A stretch of DNA of 64,000 bases from Apophysomyces variabilis (Eukaryota > Mucoromycota > Mucoromycetes > Mucorales > Mucoraceae), in contig MZZL01000047.1 of NCBI GenBank assembly GCA_002749535.1, positions 62,001 through 126,000 of the forward strand, given 5' to 3'. Numbering within the stretch: position 1 is the stretch's first letter; each line of letters opens with the position of its first letter. A program made the translations under genes and the position numbers. Positions 61,274-64,000 of this stretch are shown here, in pieces. The notes under the pieces were generated by a model that was not told where the DNA came from, searched no databases, and saw nothing but the letters and a program-made list of their open reading frames with translations.

Positions 61274-62648
61274 CAGTCTTTGGGAACGGTAAAGTTGCAC
61301 CAGGTGTGAAACTGATGTGAGATCGGCCAAGAACATCCAAAACAAGAGCACAGACAACTATCATCTTATGTGCGACTTATTCCGCAGGCTTGATTAAATG
61401 CAGCCTGAGACTTCTGCAACTGGTAGCAGATAAAAAATGAAATTGAGAGATGCGATTGAGTGTATGAGCAAAGGAACGGTACCAGGACATTATTTAAGTT
61501 TTCTGAAGGCTACAGTTGATGTATGGAATGTATCAGTATCCGCTCAGGAAGGGCTGCCACCTAGTCATGGATAATGCTCCTATTCATATTACTGAAGGTA
61601 TAGCCAACTAACCGTATTGCATCATCATTTCGTATGGGTGGAAATGACAAAGGATAACCCAGTTTCGACCATTATGAGGCTAAGTTTGGTTTAATCGCCA
61701 TGCTTCGCACTGTTGCTGCTCACGTTAAGTACACCAGTTTTGACACCGTCGAAAGGTTAAAGGTGCATTCTGTTCATATACACAGTACCGCCAGCAAGCC
61801 GATTGCGGGATTGTCGCAGTTGATTTTGCCGGACTACTACCAATACAAACGATTTACTCCAATGGCTTCGACAAGTTGAATAATGTGGTATGAGTATACC
61901 TTAATGCGTTCTACGTGGCTTAAATACATTCTATGTAGAGATTGCTGTATCAACAAGTGCTCAACAAGATATTAAATGAAGCTTAGTCTCAATCGGATGC
62001 TCTAAATGCAATTTTACTAGTCAAGACATACAAACGGGACCAATTCCCATTTTAAACAAGGATATACCGAAGTCTCACAGTATTCTTACTGTTCTGTTCT
62101 TCCTGACATTTTAGATACGCTACTTTCTCGACTACATTTTGCATATATCGGGGGCCACGATGTTGGAAAGAATGTGCTAATTGACAATGCGAAGGCTCTC
62201 AGTCAAACTTACACTACCACTATGGAGCAGTTTCTGACGGATACATCAGTTGTAAAGAATTTAACTCTCGCCGCACTCCCATCAGAGACTTGTTAAACCA
62301 TGAATTGCTTTTCTATATCCCGTTCTTGTCACTTTTTATTTTGACCTAGCTATCTGAACTATTTATTTTATGTTTGTTGTACATACATTTAAAATTTGCT
62401 CTGTATTGCGACATTTGTCCAAGCGATCATAAGAATGCCAAACAAAAACTTTAAAGTTACTCAGCTTCAACTTCTCGCTTTCTCTTTTAGTTTGCTGTGG
62501 GGTTGCTGAAGTCTCAGGCTGCATTTAATCAAGCCTGCGGAATAAGTCGTGCATAAAATGGCAGTTTTCTGTGCTCTTGTTTTGGATGTTTTTGGCCAGC
62601 CTCACATCAGTTTCGCACCTGGTGCAACTTTACTGTTCCCAAAGATTG
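61274..62648. mobile_element. Degenerate Tc1/mariner-like transposon with 147-bp inverted repeats
   Basis: Arms 61274-61420 and 62502-62648 are inverted repeats of equal length matching at about 133 of 147 positions. The ends begin CAGTCTTTGGGAAC and CAATCTTTGGGAAC and are flanked by TA (61272-61273, 62649-62650). Inside, about 61455-61590, two short stretches resemble a DDE transposase: KGTVPGHYLSFLKATVDV and, in a different frame, HLVMDNAPIH, whose Asp would be a catalytic residue. The frame shift between them and many stops show the transposase is dead. Element length is 1375 bp. Superfamily assignment rests on TA, CAGT ends and these motifs. Confidence 0.85.
61455..61590 (+). pseudogene. 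Transposase remnant (DDE, Tc1/mariner type)
   Basis: Two adjacent fragments in different frames carry recognisable transposase text (KGTVPGHYLSFL, then VMDNAPIH at 61561-61587). Reading is interrupted by a frameshift and stops; nothing downstream forms a continuous frame. Non-functional. Confidence 0.7.
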
Positions 62649-63250
62649 TATATAAATACTCTGGCTGTTTCTAAACTTAGGTAGATAATAGCTTTGCAAG
62701 CAAACATGGAAAAAGTTGCATAAAATCCCGGCTAACGAGTACCCCGGGTAATACGAGTATAGACCCTTTATGCAGGATGCTTTTGCAGGTGCGAATTTCA
62801 TTTGAATCTGCCACTTCCTGGATTCCTAGATTGAGCTGCTCCCCTCTGCCAGCGCTTTCATACCCTGTTCCCCTTGAGTATGACAATGGTTAGCTACTTC
62901 GAACATGGTTGCTTTGAATCAGGGGAGGTCGAGACCATGGTGCTATAGCTCAATCCTTGTCTATGTTAATTGCACATAGCTTCAAGATATAGCTTTCCCC
63001 GGTGAAACACCTAAGTATCTCCTTTCTATAGTCTCCGAGTCTTGCAGGATTTGAAAGCTAGATATTTTTCTGTCTACAGCACGGGTAATGTGCCTCCGCA
63101 AATGATCTGAATGGTTGTAACAGTGCAAGTAAAAGCTACACTTTCTTATTTCTTAGTGTCTTCAGCATTCAAATTTGAAAAGAGCATAAAAGCACAATAT
63201 ATTCACAAACATAAGACCTATTCCATGTACAGCATTAAAAATGGTCTCTG
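62649..63250. other. Intergenic DNA between the transposon and SET1
   Basis: About 600 nt. It includes the 3' flank of SET1. Short ORFs on the minus strand near 62607-62886 are unrecognised and overlap the transposon end. Confidence 0.5.
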
Positions 63251-64000
63251 TCAATTAAGGCTAACGCAATAAACGGTTAGATCATGCTAATACGCTGAAC
63301 GTCCAAATTACTTACGTTCCACGACAACGATCACTCCCGCAACTGCAAGGGATTTTCATCTCGTCAGGTTCAATCGGGAATTTATAGTCATAAGTCAGTT
63401 CCTCACCCGGCTCAATATCTCGACCGGCAAAAATTACGATCTTTTTCTGCTTCTTGATGGAGATAATCTTTGCATAACAATTTGGCTGAAGTACTGGTTA
63501 GACCAATATTTCCATATCGGACATATGATTCCTACCGTACAGCAATGGTTGATGAATCGCGCAATATTGCCTTTCGTAGTTGCGTCAACCACCATGTCGT
63601 CATCCACACGGAATAAATAGCTACTACCAATTCCACTGCGTTCATATTCACGTTCGCGTTCTTCGGCTACTTGCTGCCGAATCACCTCGCCAACATATTC
63701 AATTAGCATATCATTTGCCGGGAGCGGTTCAGCCGCAAAGAGACCCCATTCATGAATCGTCGATCTTCCAAAACGCAGTTTCTTAGCGCGACTTTTCAAC
63801 CGGTTATATTTTGCAGTATCCGTTTCGCCTTTCCATCCACTAGCTAGCTGTTCTCTCTGTCTCCCCTGTGCAGCATTCGTAAAGGCAGATGTTCGTTCAG
63901 CTTCCGATTCAGGTATATTCCACCACATTTTCGGTGGTTTTAAGGATGCTAAAACGGTCGCCTTGCCTCGCGTCCGAGCGCATTGGTCATACTGCGCGTC
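63251..64000 (-). CDS. SET1: SET1-type histone H3K4 methyltransferase (C-terminal part; 5' end outside window)
   Basis: Three exons visible on the minus strand: from beyond 64000 down to 63536, 63316-63485, and a 10-nt last exon 63251-63260 coding the last residues and the stop. The first shows an n-SET-like stretch ([12 protein letters not shown]) and then the SET domain: [59 protein letters not shown], and the post-[16 protein letters not shown] at the very C-terminus. SET1 is the catalytic subunit of COMPASS, which methylates histone H3 Lys4 at transcribed genes. Ending in GTLN is the expected end for this family, which supports the tiny last exon. Confidence 0.93.

Overview
This window looks like nuclear DNA of a filamentous, early-diverging fungus, most likely Mucoromycota. 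The evidence is short introns (about 40-80 nt, GT-AG), AT-rich intergenic DNA, a fungal homocitrate synthase (alpha-aminoadipate lysine pathway), a secreted class III chitinase with a CBM19-type module, a 375-residue actin, a Ssk2-type MAPKKK and fungal mobile elements. The species assignment is inference; no rRNA or tRNA was found. Almost all genes are multi-exon. I rebuilt the exon chains by hand, checking that splice phases add up; one junction stays unresolved, in the four-TM protein at 26.2 kb.

Layout. 0-5.1 kb: a non-LTR retrotransposon (LINE) with overlapping ORF1 and ORF2. 5.1-8.7 kb: gene-poor DNA with a 188-bp Tc1/mariner-type MITE. 8.7-10.6 kb: DH-PH RhoGEF. 10.6-15.8 kb: gene-poor, with a decayed inverted repeat near 14.2 kb. 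15.8-18.1 kb: EPL1 (NuA4 subunit). 18.4-20.5 kb (-): chitinase. 22.5-26.0 kb (-): gamma-tubulin complex GCP2, divergent from a four-TM protein (26.2-27.25 kb). 27.3-28.7 kb (-): seven-bladed WD40 protein. 29.2-32.2 kb (-): SH3-SAM-PH Boi-like protein with an extra C-terminal calponin-homology domain. 32.2-37.5 kb: gene-poor. 37.5-41.85 kb: Ssk2/Wis4-like MAPKKK. 42.4-43.9 kb: homocitrate synthase. 44.1-47.7 kb (-): trifunctional C1-tetrahydrofolate synthase. 49.0-50.3 kb (-): RhoGAP. 50.9-51.9 kb: ELO elongase. 51.9-53.3 kb (-): PC-esterase-like type II membrane protein. 54.9-55.75 kb (-): metallophosphoesterase. 56.1-57.3 kb (-): a free-standing methylenetetrahydrofolate dehydrogenase/cyclohydrolase. 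59.25-60.9 kb: actin. 61.27-62.65 kb: a degenerate Tc1/mariner-like transposon with 147-bp terminal inverted repeats. 63.25 kb to the window end (-): the C-terminus of a SET1-type H3K4 methyltransferase.

How the genes relate. Several encode parts of Rho/Cdc42 polarity, cytoskeleton and stress signalling (RhoGEF, RhoGAP, Boi-like, Ssk2-like, GCP2, actin), but nothing shows that they form a co-regulated cluster. The clearest local relationship is a duplication. The small dehydrogenase/cyclohydrolase at 56-57 kb has the same seven intron positions and phases, and the same lengths for exons 1-7, as the N-terminal third of the trifunctional enzyme 8-9 kb away, and it stops where the synthetase linker would begin. 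Other notable points are the Boi-like protein with a CH domain, a PC-esterase-like protein lacking the expected Ser and His, a GC-AG intron in EPL1, very small exons (22 nt, and 10 nt including the stop), and two convergent genes whose stop codons are 2 nt apart.
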